Assembly (NCBI GenBank): GCA_944320995.1 | Contig: CALUJQ010000031.1 | Span: 1 to 39,332 of the forward strand | Direction of reading: 5' to 3' | Origin: an uncultured Barnesiella sp. | GTDB lineage: Bacteria; Bacteroidota; Bacteroidia; Bacteroidales; Barnesiellaceae | DNA: 39,332 nt | Part shown: piece after piece, positions 1 through 8,584 of the stretch | How the letters are laid out: the number at the start of each line of letters is the position of its first letter | Numbering within the stretch: position 1 is the stretch's first letter | Translations under genes and position numbers: made by a program | Notes under the pieces: generated by a model | The model's database searches: none | Told to the model about the DNA's origin: nothing | What the model saw: the letters and a program-made list of their open reading frames with translations, nothing else

Positions 1-54
1 GAATTTTAATGGTTTATAAAATATTTCTCTTTTCTTCGTCTGTAAAACCGACTG

Positions 55-62
55 CAAAATTA
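55..62 (-). promoter_or_regulatory. Possible minus-strand -7 box for a gene left of the window
   Basis: On the minus strand these bases read TAATTTTG, a match to the Bacteroidetes -7 consensus TAnnTTTG. No convincing TTTG box lies about 20 bases upstream, so support is weak. It would drive a divergent gene starting off the left edge of the window. The rest of 1-245 is A/T-rich and holds no gene that I can support. Confidence 0.25.
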
Positions 63-272
63 ACAACAAATTCTACATGTAACGATTTAATTAAAGAAAA
101 TTTTCGCTAATTGTTTGTATTTATTACAAATAACCCCTCAATCGCTATCTCTACATAGCAAAAACCTATATTCTGACGGTTTTCTCGGCTGTGAAATGAA
201 AGAAAAACAAATTATAATTTCTTAAAACAAAATTTATATTTAATTTTGTTCTTCGGCAGAAAACACAAAATT

Positions 273-923
273 ATGGAAGTAATCAATTTTGCGGAGAAAA
301 ACTCGGTGATAAACCGGTTTATGGCCGAATTGAGAGATGTAAATATCCAAACCGACCGAATCAGGTTCCGTCGAAACCTCGAGCGTATAGGCGAAATTAT
401 GGCTTACGAAATAAGCCATCGATTGTCTTATTCCGAAAAAAAGGTAACCACGCCTTTGGGCACGGCGCAAGTCAATCTCTCCGACGATAAGGTGGTATTG
501 GCTACGATACTTAGAGCCGGGCTCCCTTTTCACCAAGGATTTCTCAATTGTCTCGACGATGCGGAGAATGCTTTTGTCTCGGCTTATCGGAAATATAAGG
601 ATAAACTCAATTTCGATATTTTCATTGAGTATATAGCTTCTCCTCGTCTCGATGGGAAAGTGCTGGTGATTACCGACCCCATGTTGGCGACGGGTGGTTC
701 CATGGAGCTATCCTATAAAGCCTTGCTTACCAAGGGAACTCCCAAAAGCATACATGTCGCTTCGGTCATTGCGAGCCGACAAGCAATCGATTATGTAAGG
801 GACCATTTCCCCGACGACACTACCGTATGGGTAGGAGCAATCGACGATACGCTAGATGATCATTCCTACATCGTTCCCGGATTGGGCGATGCCGGAGATT
901 TGGCATACGGGATAAAAGAGTAG
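273..923 (+). CDS. upp: Uracil phosphoribosyltransferase
   Basis: Pyrimidine salvage enzyme that makes UMP and pyrophosphate from uracil and PRPP in the cytosol. The 216-residue product is full length for the family. It has the ILRAGLPF segment near residue 80, the PRPP-binding loop DPMLATGGS at 135-143 and the uracil-binding C-terminal segment GLGDAGDLAYG near 204-214. The reading frame opens upstream at a TTG (246), but ATG 273 gives MEVINF, the usual family start. A TAATTTTG -7-like box at 241-248 would also place transcription start just before 273. The gene stands alone, 45 bases before the next one. Identification is firm; promoter assignment is inference because no clear -33 box is seen. 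Confidence 0.95.
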   Translation: MEVINFAEKNSVINRFMAELRDVNIQTDRIRFRRNLERIGEIMAYEISHRLSYSEKKVTTPLGTAQVNLSDDKVVLATILRAGLPFHQGFLNCLDDAENAFVSAYRKYKDKLNFDIFIEYIASPRLDGKVLVITDPMLATGGSMELSYKALLTKGTPKSIHVASVIASRQAIDYVRDHFPDDTTVWVGAIDDTLDDHSYIVPGLGDAGDLAYGIKE

Positions 924-968
924 CGCGGGAAAACAATCCGAGAATAAATAGCTGAAATTATAAACATC

Positions 969-2102
969 ATGTCAATTACAATTAAGGAAATATCGGGAAC
1001 TCGCGGATTGAAAAAATTCACGAAGTTTGGGATAGATTTGTATAAAGGGAACGAATACTATGTCCCCTCGTTAGTCTTGGACGAGGTAGGTACGTTAGAC
1101 CGGAAAGCCAATCCGGCATTCGAGTTTTGCGAGTCGGTTTATTATATGGCTTATAAAGACGGCAAACCGGTTGGACGTATTGCCGGAATTATCAATCATC
1201 AAGTCAATAAAAAGAGCGGGCAAAAAAGTGCTCGTTTTGGATTCGTTGATTTTATAGATGACGAAGAGGTGAGTAAGTTGTTGTTCCAAGCTGTTGAAAA
1301 GTGGGCCAAGTCGAAAGGGATGGATACCATGAATGGCCCTCTTGGCTTTACCGATATGGACCCCGAAGGCCTCCTTGTCGAAGGTTTCGATCAGCTGGGT
1401 ACGATGGCTTCTATCTATAATTATCCCTATTATCCTCGACATATCGAGAAATTGGGTTATGAGAAAGAGGTCGATTGGGTCGAATATAAAATAAAGGTCC
1501 CCGAGGGCGTACCCGAGAAACATCAGCGTATCAGCGATATTGTGCAACGAAAATACAACTTGCGCATTGTCAAGTTCAAGAAAACCTCCGAGGTATACAA
1601 AGGGAATTATGGGCAGAAGATTTTCGACTTGATCAACAGTGCCTATGCCGATTTATATGGTTATTCCACTCTTTCGCAACGGCAAATCGACCACTATGTG
1701 AAAATGTATATTCCAGTATTGAGGCTCGAAAATGTAACTGTCATTCTCGACGAAAATGACGATTTGGTAGCTGTGGGTATTGCTATCCCCTCCATGTCGC
1801 GGGCTTTACAAAAATCGCGCGGACGACTGTTCCCCTTTGGCTTTATCCACCTGCTCAAAGCCCTTAAAGGGAAAAACGATATTGTCGATTTGTTGTTGGT
1901 GGCTGTTCGTCCCGACTATCAAAGCAAAGGAGTCAATGCTCTTCTTTTCTCCGATTTGATACCGGTCTTTATCCGCAACGGATACAAACATGCCGAAAGC
2001 AATCCCGAACTCGAAATGAACGAGAAAGTACAGTCGCAATGGCAATATTTCGAACGGGAGCAGCATAAGCGCCGCAGAGCATACACGAAAAAAATCGGAT
2101 AG
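969..2102 (+). CDS. GNAT-superfamily N-acetyltransferase-like protein
   Basis: A 377-residue soluble protein of a type common in Bacteroidetes, with no known substrate. The C-terminal third carries the acetyl-CoA-binding style segment of GNAT folds: VAVRPDYQSKGVNALLF (about 312-328), followed by a family-like ending with NPELEMNEKV and a WQYFEREQHKRRRAY tail. The N-terminal half (residues 1-190) has a second alpha/beta region with GRIAGI and GPLGFTDMDPEG motifs, so two GNAT-like halves are possible. It follows upp by 45 bases and may be co-transcribed. It ends 22 bases before a bidirectional terminator shared with kup. The fold call is family recognition by eye; the acylated substrate is unknown. 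Confidence 0.75.
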   Translation: MSITIKEISGTRGLKKFTKFGIDLYKGNEYYVPSLVLDEVGTLDRKANPAFEFCESVYYMAYKDGKPVGRIAGIINHQVNKKSGQKSARFGFVDFIDDEEVSKLLFQAVEKWAKSKGMDTMNGPLGFTDMDPEGLLVEGFDQLGTMASIYNYPYYPRHIEKLGYEKEVDWVEYKIKVPEGVPEKHQRISDIVQRKYNLRIVKFKKTSEVYKGNYGQKIFDLINSAYADLYGYSTLSQRQIDHYVKMYIPVLRLENVTVILDENDDLVAVGIAIPSMSRALQKSRGRLFPFGFIHLLKALKGKNDIVDLLLVAVRPDYQSKGVNALLFSDLIPVFIRNGYKHAESNPELEMNEKVQSQWQYFEREQHKRRRAYTKKIG

Positions 2103-2124
2103 ATTTCAAACGTGATTTTTAAAC

Positions 2125-2166
2125 AAAGCCGGAGGAAAAGAACAAAATATTTTTTCTTCCGGCTTT
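2125..2166. terminator. Bidirectional intrinsic terminator between the GNAT gene and kup
   Basis: Arms AAAGCCGGA (2125-2133) and TCCGGCTTT (2158-2166) pair perfectly. The stem can extend inward through GAAAA/TTTTC after one wobble pair. A-rich and T-rich flanks serve both strands. It lies between the convergent stops at 2102 and 2186. Confidence 0.8.
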
Positions 2167-2185
2167 TGTATTGGGGTCGGTTTTA

Positions 2186-4150
2186 TCAATTTATGCGGGT
2201 GATGCGCCGCGTTTGTTTACCTCGGTTGCTGATGATCAACGGGACGCTCTCTACTACCACGACCGAGGTGTCCAACCCCAAAGAACTCGGCTCGTCGATG
2301 CCTATCTTGCGAATGATAGAAAATAAAACCATCAACAAGTTTTGTTTACGGTCGTGTGAGTCTTCGGGATAGTAGATGTGGCGGATAATAATAAACCGGA
2401 AGTCCCCCGGAATGCCATTCTTGTGCAGAGATGGATAGGTGCTGGTCAACTCCATTTGCCCTTCTGCCACGAGGTCTTCTACGATTTGCCTCAGATAGAG
2501 GCTCACGCGAGGCTCTATGCGAAACCCGATGCGAATATTTATGTTGAAAAGCGTCCCTTTGATGAGGGGAGTGAAGCTATATTCGAGCGTGTCGGGCGTA
2601 TCGACAAACTCCAAATTGAACAGCCAATAATGGTCGGCTCGTTTAGGTTGTTTGTTGATAATAGAGTATAATATTTTGTCATCGACATTCCCTTCGCTAT
2701 GTGCATGGTTGACATAGATAAGGTTCGAAGCATACTTCGGGATGGTTTCGTCGGCTTTGATATCCGATATGATTTGGTAATAATCGCTCAACCGTTTGGT
2801 CGATAGGTGTTTCCGGCGAATCTTTTGTGCCCCAACCCATACAAACATGATAAAACAGAGAATACCGCCTATCAGCACGGTAAACCAACCGCCCGAGACA
2901 AGTTTAGAAAGGTTGGCTGCAAAAAAGATACCCTCAATTGCACAATAGAACCCTATAAACAAAAGAACCAGCCAGCGAGGTGTCCCGTGCATGCGCAGGT
3001 AGAAGCCTAAAAGCAAAGTCGTCATCAGCATGGTGATGGTTATTGCCAGACCATAGGCCGCTTCCATGTGGGTAGAGTCGCGGAACAGCAAAACCGTAAG
3101 TACGACTCCGATGTACATAAACAAGTTGATGGTGGGAATAAATAGCTGGCCTTTGACATTGGTAGGGTGTTTGATGCGCATGCGAGGCCAAAAACGCAAG
3201 TTCATCGCCTCGCTCAATATCGAGAACGAACCGCTGATAAGGGCCTGACTGGCCACGATAGCGGCTCCTGTCGCCATGACGATGGCAATCAGCAGCATAC
3301 CCTGCGGCACGATTGCATAAAACGGATTTTCGTTCCCGGCAATTTGGTCGAGGTGGGTCAATATCCATGACCCTTGTCCCAAATAGTTGAGTATGAGCAT
3401 CAATTTGACAAATATCCAACTGACAGTGATGTTGCCTCGGCCGCAGTGTCCCAAATCGGAATAAAGAGCTTCGGCTCCCGTGGTACAGAGAAATACCGCA
3501 CCCAAAATCAAGAACCAACTGGGCGATTCGGCCAACAGCCAAATGGCGTAGTAGGGATTGAAGGCTTTGAAAATTTGTGGATAGGAGGTGATTCCCAGCA
3601 CTCCCAATATCCCCAGCATCAGAAACCAAAGGAACATGAATGTCCCGAAAGAACGTCCTATGTGTTGCGTCCCGAATTGTTGGACGAAAAAGATGATCGT
3701 AATGATAATTATGGTTACTGGAATCACCGGTAACTCGGGATTAATCCCTTCCAGCCCTTCGATTGCTGTGGTTACGGTAATGGCCGGGGTAATAATGCCG
3801 TCGGCCAACAATGTACTTGCCCCAATGATGGCGATGGCGTAGATCCATTTGTGCCGGTGTTTCCGTAACAGAGCGTAGAGCGCCAATATCCCGCCTTCGC
3901 CATTGTTGTCGGCTCGAAGGGCGATAAGCACATATTTTACGGTGGTTTGGAACGTGAGTGTCCAAATAATACACGATAATACTCCTAAGATATAGTTTTC
4001 GTTAAGCGCTTCCCCCGTGTGTAAAATCGCCTTCATCACATAAAGCGGGGAGGTTCCGATATCGCCGAAAACAATACCTAACGAGATGAAAAACCCGGCC
4101 AGCCCTATTTTCTTTATACTTGCAGCGCTTTCGGGTGAGAGATTAGCCAT
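2186..4150 (-). CDS. kup: KUP-family potassium uptake protein
   Basis: Inner-membrane K+ transporter, probably a K+/H+ symporter as in the KUP/HAK/KT family. The 654-residue product has the family signature GDIGTSPLY close to the N-terminus, about a dozen hydrophobic segments through roughly residue 440, and a hydrophilic cytosolic C-terminal domain. An upstream in-frame ATG at 4201 would add 17 residues; I prefer 4150, which gives MANLSPESAASIKKIG just before the first membrane segment, as in the family. It converges on the GNAT gene and diverges from the SulP gene across a 288-base promoter region. No clear regulatory element is seen. The symbol kup (also trkD) is by family. Confidence 0.93.
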   Translation of the reverse strand: MANLSPESAASIKKIGLAGFFISLGIVFGDIGTSPLYVMKAILHTGEALNENYILGVLSCIIWTLTFQTTVKYVLIALRADNNGEGGILALYALLRKHRHKWIYAIAIIGASTLLADGIITPAITVTTAIEGLEGINPELPVIPVTIIIITIIFFVQQFGTQHIGRSFGTFMFLWFLMLGILGVLGITSYPQIFKAFNPYYAIWLLAESPSWFLILGAVFLCTTGAEALYSDLGHCGRGNITVSWIFVKLMLILNYLGQGSWILTHLDQIAGNENPFYAIVPQGMLLIAIVMATGAAIVASQALISGSFSILSEAMNLRFWPRMRIKHPTNVKGQLFIPTINLFMYIGVVLTVLLFRDSTHMEAAYGLAITITMLMTTLLLGFYLRMHGTPRWLVLLFIGFYCAIEGIFFAANLSKLVSGGWFTVLIGGILCFIMFVWVGAQKIRRKHLSTKRLSDYYQIISDIKADETIPKYASNLIYVNHAHSEGNVDDKILYSIINKQPKRADHYWLFNLEFVDTPDTLEYSFTPLIKGTLFNINIRIGFRIEPRVSLYLRQIVEDLVAEGQMELTSTYPSLHKNGIPGDFRFIIIRHIYYPEDSHDRKQNLLMVLFSIIRKIGIDEPSSLGLDTSVVVVESVPLIISNRGKQTRRITRIN

Positions 4151-4438
4151 AACCGTAATTAATGCTAAATAGTTACAAAATCGGACGTAAATATAAAGCA
4201 AATCTCCGAAACCGACTTCGTTTTCTCTATTTTTCCTATATCTCTTTTGAGAAGGTTGTGTTTATTCTTTTTTATTTCTTCGACAAACATAGCTTTGAAT
4301 CATAAAAAATAGTTAATTTTGCCGCAGTTTTTCAAAATCGGTTTTATAAACCATCGTATTATGATTGAGTTGCCGGAGTCTCTGTTTCGATAAATGGAGT
4401 TTTTTCGGGACGATAGGTATAATTTTAGGTAAGAATAA

Positions 4439-6124
4439 ATGAAAAGTACGTTAGATTTTCACCCGAAATTTCTCGCATCATTGCAAAGTTATTCCAAAGA
4501 GAAGTTTCTGAAAGACCTTATGGCGGGTATTATCGTCGGTATCGTTGCGCTGCCGTTGGCTATCGCATTCGGTATCGCATCGGGAGTTTCACCCGAGAAA
4601 GGTCTCATTACGGCCATTATCGGCGGATTCATTGTTTCGTTCTTAGGCGGAAATTGTGTGCAAATAGGCGGTCCTACCGGAGCGTTTATCGTGATTGTTT
4701 ACGGTATTATCCAGACTTATGGGCTGGAAGGGCTGGCTATTGCTACATTCATGGCGGGATTGATATTGGTCCTTATGGGTTGTTTCAGGCTGGGAACGAT
4801 TATTAAGTTTATTCCCTATCCCATTGTCGTAGGCTTTACCAGCGGTATCGCCCTCACGATTTTTGCCACACAGATCAAAGACCTGTTGGGGCTTACGATG
4901 GAGAGTGTCCCGGCCGATTTCATATCCAAGTGGATTGCCTACTTCCAGCATATAGAGACCACGAATTTCTGGTCGTTGGGAATCGGCATTCTCAGTATCC
5001 TTATTATTGCTTATACCCCTCGTATTTCCAATAAGATACCGGGTTCGCTCATGGCTATTATCCTCATGACTGTACTCGTATATATTCTTCGTCAATTCTG
5101 GGGCATCGAAGGTATCGAGACAATCGGCGACCGGTTCAACATCAGTAGCGATGTGCCCGAGCCGCAGCCGCTCAACATCAACATGGATACGATCAACCAG
5201 TTGCTTTCTCCGGCATTTACCATTGCCGTACTGGGGGCCATTGAATCGCTGCTCTCGGCCACTGTGGCCGACGGTGTTACCGGAGACAAGACCAATTCCA
5301 ATACCGAGTTGATTGCACAGGGCGCCGCCAATATCGTAGTTCCGTTTTTTGGAGGAATCCCGGTGACCGGAGCGATTGCCCGCACCATGACTAATATCAA
5401 CAACGGGGGGCGTACCCCGGTAGCCGGTATGATTCATGCCGTAGTCTTGCTGTTGATATTCTTGTTCCTTATGCCGCTTATCCAACTTGTTCCCATGTCG
5501 TGTCTGGCCGGGGTATTGATTGTCGTCTCTTATAATATGAGTGGCTGGCGCACGGTCCGTTCGTTGTTGAAGAATCCCAAATCCGATGTTTCGGTCCTCA
5601 TCATCACTTTCCTGTTGACTGTAATCTTCAATTTGACGATTGCTATCGAAATAGGGTTGCTGTTGGCCGTCGTACTCTTCTTGCGCCGTATGACCGAGAC
5701 TACGAAAATATCGGTGTTCCACGACGAACTCGATATTGCTCACGGTACCGAGTCGAATGCCCATGAGGTATTGAAGGTTGCCAAGGGCGTGGAAATCTAT
5801 GAGATTGAAGGTCCCTTCTTCTTCGGTGTCGCCACCAAGTTTGACGAGTTGATGCGAAGTATGGCCGACCGCCCGTTGGTGCGTATTATTCGCATGCGTA
5901 AGGTGCCGTTTATCGATTCGACGGCTATCCACAATTTGGAGATATTGATTACCTCGTCGCAGAAAGAGAAGATTCATGTAATTCTTTCGGGAGTAAACCC
6001 GCGGGTACACGAGACTCTTAAAAAGGCCAATATCGACCGACTTATCGGTGACGATCATATTTGCGACCACATTACCAAGGCGGTGGCGAAGGCCAACGAG
6101 TTTGTGGCAGAGATGAAGAAATAA
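4439..6124 (+). CDS. SulP-family inorganic anion transporter with STAS domain
   Basis: A 561-residue membrane transporter of the SLC26/SulP family, which moves sulfate, bicarbonate or other small anions. The N-terminal membrane domain (about 25-420) begins with DLMAGIIVGIVALPLAIAFG and includes the conserved GGPTGAF motif near residue 80. A C-terminal cytosolic STAS domain (about 440-550) contains the segment VPFIDSTAIHNLE. Substrate cannot be told from sequence; gut Bacteroidetes homologues are often listed as sulfate permeases without direct proof. Upstream, TTTG at 4294-4297 and TAATTTTG at 4314-4321 resemble promoter boxes, but their 16-base spacing is shorter than usual. The gene is monocistronic, closed by the terminator at 6153. 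Confidence 0.92.
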   Translation: MKSTLDFHPKFLASLQSYSKEKFLKDLMAGIIVGIVALPLAIAFGIASGVSPEKGLITAIIGGFIVSFLGGNCVQIGGPTGAFIVIVYGIIQTYGLEGLAIATFMAGLILVLMGCFRLGTIIKFIPYPIVVGFTSGIALTIFATQIKDLLGLTMESVPADFISKWIAYFQHIETTNFWSLGIGILSILIIAYTPRISNKIPGSLMAIILMTVLVYILRQFWGIEGIETIGDRFNISSDVPEPQPLNINMDTINQLLSPAFTIAVLGAIESLLSATVADGVTGDKTNSNTELIAQGAANIVVPFFGGIPVTGAIARTMTNINNGGRTPVAGMIHAVVLLLIFLFLMPLIQLVPMSCLAGVLIVVSYNMSGWRTVRSLLKNPKSDVSVLIITFLLTVIFNLTIAIEIGLLLAVVLFLRRMTETTKISVFHDELDIAHGTESNAHEVLKVAKGVEIYEIEGPFFFGVATKFDELMRSMADRPLVRIIRMRKVPFIDSTAIHNLEILITSSQKEKIHVILSGVNPRVHETLKKANIDRLIGDDHICDHITKAVAKANEFVAEMKK

Positions 6125-6152
6125 AAGATTTCGATAAGGCGTTCTCAAAATG

Positions 6153-6190
6153 AAACAGCCCCGGGGAATTGAAAATCCCCGGGGCTGTTT
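6153..6190. terminator. Strong bidirectional terminator, SulP gene and cysS
   Basis: A 15-bp perfect inverted repeat: the arms 6153-6167 and 6176-6190 (AAACAGCCCCGGGGA and its complement) surround an 8-base loop. T tracts follow the GC core on both strands. It sits between the convergent stops at 6124 and 6207. Confidence 0.92.
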
Positions 6191-6206
6191 CTGTATTTGA
6201 TTAGAA

Positions 6207-7679
6207 TTATTTCAGTTTCCACTCGACTCCCTCTTTGGTGTCTTTGATTTCGAATCCGATCTCCGAGAGTTTGTCGCGGATATAGTCCGAGGTAGCCCAG
6301 TCTTTGCGGGCTTTTGCCTCTTTGCGCACGTCGAGGAGTAAATCGACAGCCTTGTGGTAGGCTTCGTTTCCTTCGTCCGAAGAGTTGGTCTCTTCACGAA
6401 TTCCCATGATGTCGAACAAGAATATTTCGAAAGTCTCTTTCAAATGGGCGAGGTCATCGGCCGTCAGTTTGGTTTCACCGGCCAGTGCCGTGTTGATGAT
6501 TTTCACTGCCTCGAAGAGGTGCGAGATGACAATGGGTGTACTCAAGTCGTCGTTCATCGCTTCGTAGCAGTGCTTGCGAATGGTTTTTACATCGACCGTG
6601 GAGGTTTCGGACGGAGTGATTTTGGCCAGATTGCACCACCCTTCGAGCATACGTTGTAACGCTTTTTCCGAGGCTTGCAGCGCTTCGTTGCTGAAATCGA
6701 CGGTACTGCGGTAGTGGGCCTGCAAGATGAAGAAACGTATGGTCATGGGCGAATAGGCTTGTTGCAGCAACTTGTGGTTGCCGGTGAAGAACTCGTCGAG
6801 GGTGATGAAGTTGCCCAGCGATTTGCCCATCTTTTGCCCGTTGATGGTGATCATGTTGTTGTGCATCCAGTAGTGAACTGTCTCGTGGCCCTGTGCGGCG
6901 ACCGATTGGGCGATTTCGCATTCGTGGTGAGGGAAGAGCAGGTCCATGCCGCCGCCGTGAATATCAAACTCCTCGCCCAGATATTTGGTGCTCATGGTTG
7001 AGCATTCGAGATGCCAGCCGGGGAATCCGTCGCTCCACGGTGAAGGCCAGCGCATGATATGTTCGGGTGCGGCCTTTTTCCAGAGGGCGAAGTCGAAGCT
7101 GCTGTGCTTTTCGCTTTGCCCGTCGAGTTCGCGGGTGGTGTTGAGCAGTTCGTCGATGTTGCGGCCCGACAGTTTTCCGTAATGGTGGTCTTTGTTGTAT
7201 TTTACTACGTCAAAATAGACCGAGCCGTTGCTTTCATAGGCATAGCCGGCTTCGAGTATTTTTTTGATATATTCGATCTGTTCGATGATATGACCCGAGG
7301 CGTGCGGTTCGATGCTGGGAGGCAATACGTTGAGGGCCTCCATGGCTTTGTGGTAGCGGTTGAGGTAGTATTGTACCACTTCCATGGGTTCGAGTGCTTC
7401 GAGGCGGGCCTTTTTGGCGATTTTGTCTTCCCCTTCGTCGGCATCGTTTTCGAGGTGTCCCACATCGGTGATGTTGCGCACGTAGCGCACTTTATAGTCG
7501 AGTTGTTTGAGGTAACGGAACAATACGTCGAAAGTAATGGCCGGGCGGGCGTGTCCCAAATGAGCGTCGCCGTAAACAGTGGGCCCGCACACATACATGC
7601 CCACGTAAGGCGGGTTCAGCGGTCGAAACTCCTCCTTTTTCCGGGTGAGCGTATTATAGACATAAAAAGGTTGTGCCAT
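6207..7679 (-). CDS. cysS: Cysteinyl-tRNA synthetase
   Basis: Charges tRNA-Cys with cysteine in the cytosol. The product is 490 residues, close to the usual length. It has the class I HIGH motif as HLGH (residues 40-43), preceded by the zinc-ligand cysteine in [10 protein letters not shown] (C31). Further zinc ligands are in WHLECSTMS and the HHECEIAQ segment. The KMSKS loop appears as KMGKSLGNF, a substitution (G for S) also met in this family. A minus-strand promoter lies at 7738-7769, giving a leader of roughly 50 bases. The gene appears to be transcribed alone, because a terminator for the preceding BI-1 gene lies at 7792-7822. Confidence 0.97.
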   Translation of the reverse strand: MAQPFYVYNTLTRKKEEFRPLNPPYVGMYVCGPTVYGDAHLGHARPAITFDVLFRYLKQLDYKVRYVRNITDVGHLENDADEGEDKIAKKARLEALEPMEVVQYYLNRYHKAMEALNVLPPSIEPHASGHIIEQIEYIKKILEAGYAYESNGSVYFDVVKYNKDHHYGKLSGRNIDELLNTTRELDGQSEKHSSFDFALWKKAAPEHIMRWPSPWSDGFPGWHLECSTMSTKYLGEEFDIHGGGMDLLFPHHECEIAQSVAAQGHETVHYWMHNNMITINGQKMGKSLGNFITLDEFFTGNHKLLQQAYSPMTIRFFILQAHYRSTVDFSNEALQASEKALQRMLEGWCNLAKITPSETSTVDVKTIRKHCYEAMNDDLSTPIVISHLFEAVKIINTALAGETKLTADDLAHLKETFEIFLFDIMGIREETNSSDEGNEAYHKAVDLLLDVRKEAKARKDWATSDYIRDKLSEIGFEIKDTKEGVEWKLK

Positions 7680-7737
7680 ATTGCGTTATATATTTATGAT
7701 GAGCAAAGAGGGTGCAAGCGTGTGCTTGCAGTTTGTG

Positions 7738-7769
7738 CAAAGATAGTGCAAGCGGGGGGTAGAAACAAG
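7738..7769 (-). promoter_or_regulatory. Bacteroidetes-type promoter for cysS
   Basis: On the minus strand TATCTTTG (7738-7745) matches the -7 consensus exactly, with CTTG (7766-7769) placed 20 bases upstream as a -33 box. Confidence 0.65.
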
Positions 7770-7791
7770 TTTACTTCGATTATTTTATAAT

Positions 7792-7822
7792 AAAGGCCGT
7801 CTCTGAAACGGAGACGGCCTTT
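7792..7822 (-). terminator. Intrinsic terminator downstream of the BI-1 gene
   Basis: 12-bp perfect stem: AAAGGCCGTCTC (7792-7803) and GAGACGGCCTTT (7811-7822) with a 7-base loop. It lies 25 bases past the BI-1 stop and upstream of the cysS promoter, so it separates two transcription units. Its stem core resembles that of the terminator at 11809. Confidence 0.85.
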
Positions 7823-7846
7823 GTCGGTATTTTTATCATGTGGCTC

Positions 7847-8548
7847 TTAGTCGTTGCTGCGGCCGAAAAAGCGGAGCAGGTAGAGGAACAGGTTGATAAA
7901 GTCGAGGTAAAGCGACAAAGCCCCTATGGTAGCCAGTTTGCCCATTTGCGAAGGCTCGGTCATATAGGCGGCATTTTTGATTTTCTGTGTATCCCAAGCC
8001 GTAAGGCCGATAAAGAGGGCTACGCCCACCAAACTGATAATCCAGTCGAGGGTGCTGCTGGCTACGAATATGTTGACGATTGTGGCGATAATCAATCCGA
8101 ATAGCGCCATGATACAGTAGCTGCCGAATTTGGTCATGTCGTTTTTGGTGACCAGCCCATACACGCTCATAGCACCGAATACACCGGCTGTAATGAAGAA
8201 GGTGTAGGCGATGGAGCCTAACTCATATACCACGAAAATCGACGAGAATACCACGCCATTGAGTATGGCATAGAGGTAGAACAGCAGTACGGCTGTCGTT
8301 GTACTGAGTTTGTGCAACATACCCGAGACGACGAATACGACGGCCAGCTCGGCAATCATCAAGCCGAAGAAGATAGCCCGGCTGCCCAATATGGTAGCCA
8401 GTATCGTCGGCGATGAGGCTACATACAGTGCGGTAAGGGCCGTTACGACGAGCGCGAAGAACATGCGTACATATACTTTACGCATCACGAGCGACAGTAC
8501 CGAGGTACCGGTTGTCGATCTATAAGACGAATCATACGAATTTTCCAT
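7847..8548 (-). CDS. Bax inhibitor-1 (BI-1/YccA) family membrane protein
   Basis: A 233-residue integral inner-membrane protein with seven hydrophobic segments. It matches the bacterial BI-1 (TMBIM/YbhL/YccA) family in length, in the late segment LTAWDTQKIKN (about residues 184-194) and in the ending GALSLYLDFINLFLYLLRFF. Eukaryotic relatives are pH-sensitive calcium leak channels and E. coli YccA inhibits FtsH; the role here is not known. It starts 36 bases after the argS stop on the same strand with no promoter visible between, so argS and this gene probably form an operon ended by the terminator at 7792. Confidence 0.9.
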   Translation of the reverse strand: MENSYDSSYRSTTGTSVLSLVMRKVYVRMFFALVVTALTALYVASSPTILATILGSRAIFFGLMIAELAVVFVVSGMLHKLSTTTAVLLFYLYAILNGVVFSSIFVVYELGSIAYTFFITAGVFGAMSVYGLVTKNDMTKFGSYCIMALFGLIIATIVNIFVASSTLDWIISLVGVALFIGLTAWDTQKIKNAAYMTEPSQMGKLATIGALSLYLDFINLFLYLLRFFGRSND

Positions 8549-8584
8549 TTCTATTTGTTTTTAATGGGTTGTTTCTATTTCGTT

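Noticed and set aside
4643..6148. 501-codon minus-strand open frame
   Set aside because: Antisense of the SulP transporter gene, whose membrane and STAS domains are obvious. The frame runs through the true gene and has a low-complexity, polar composition.
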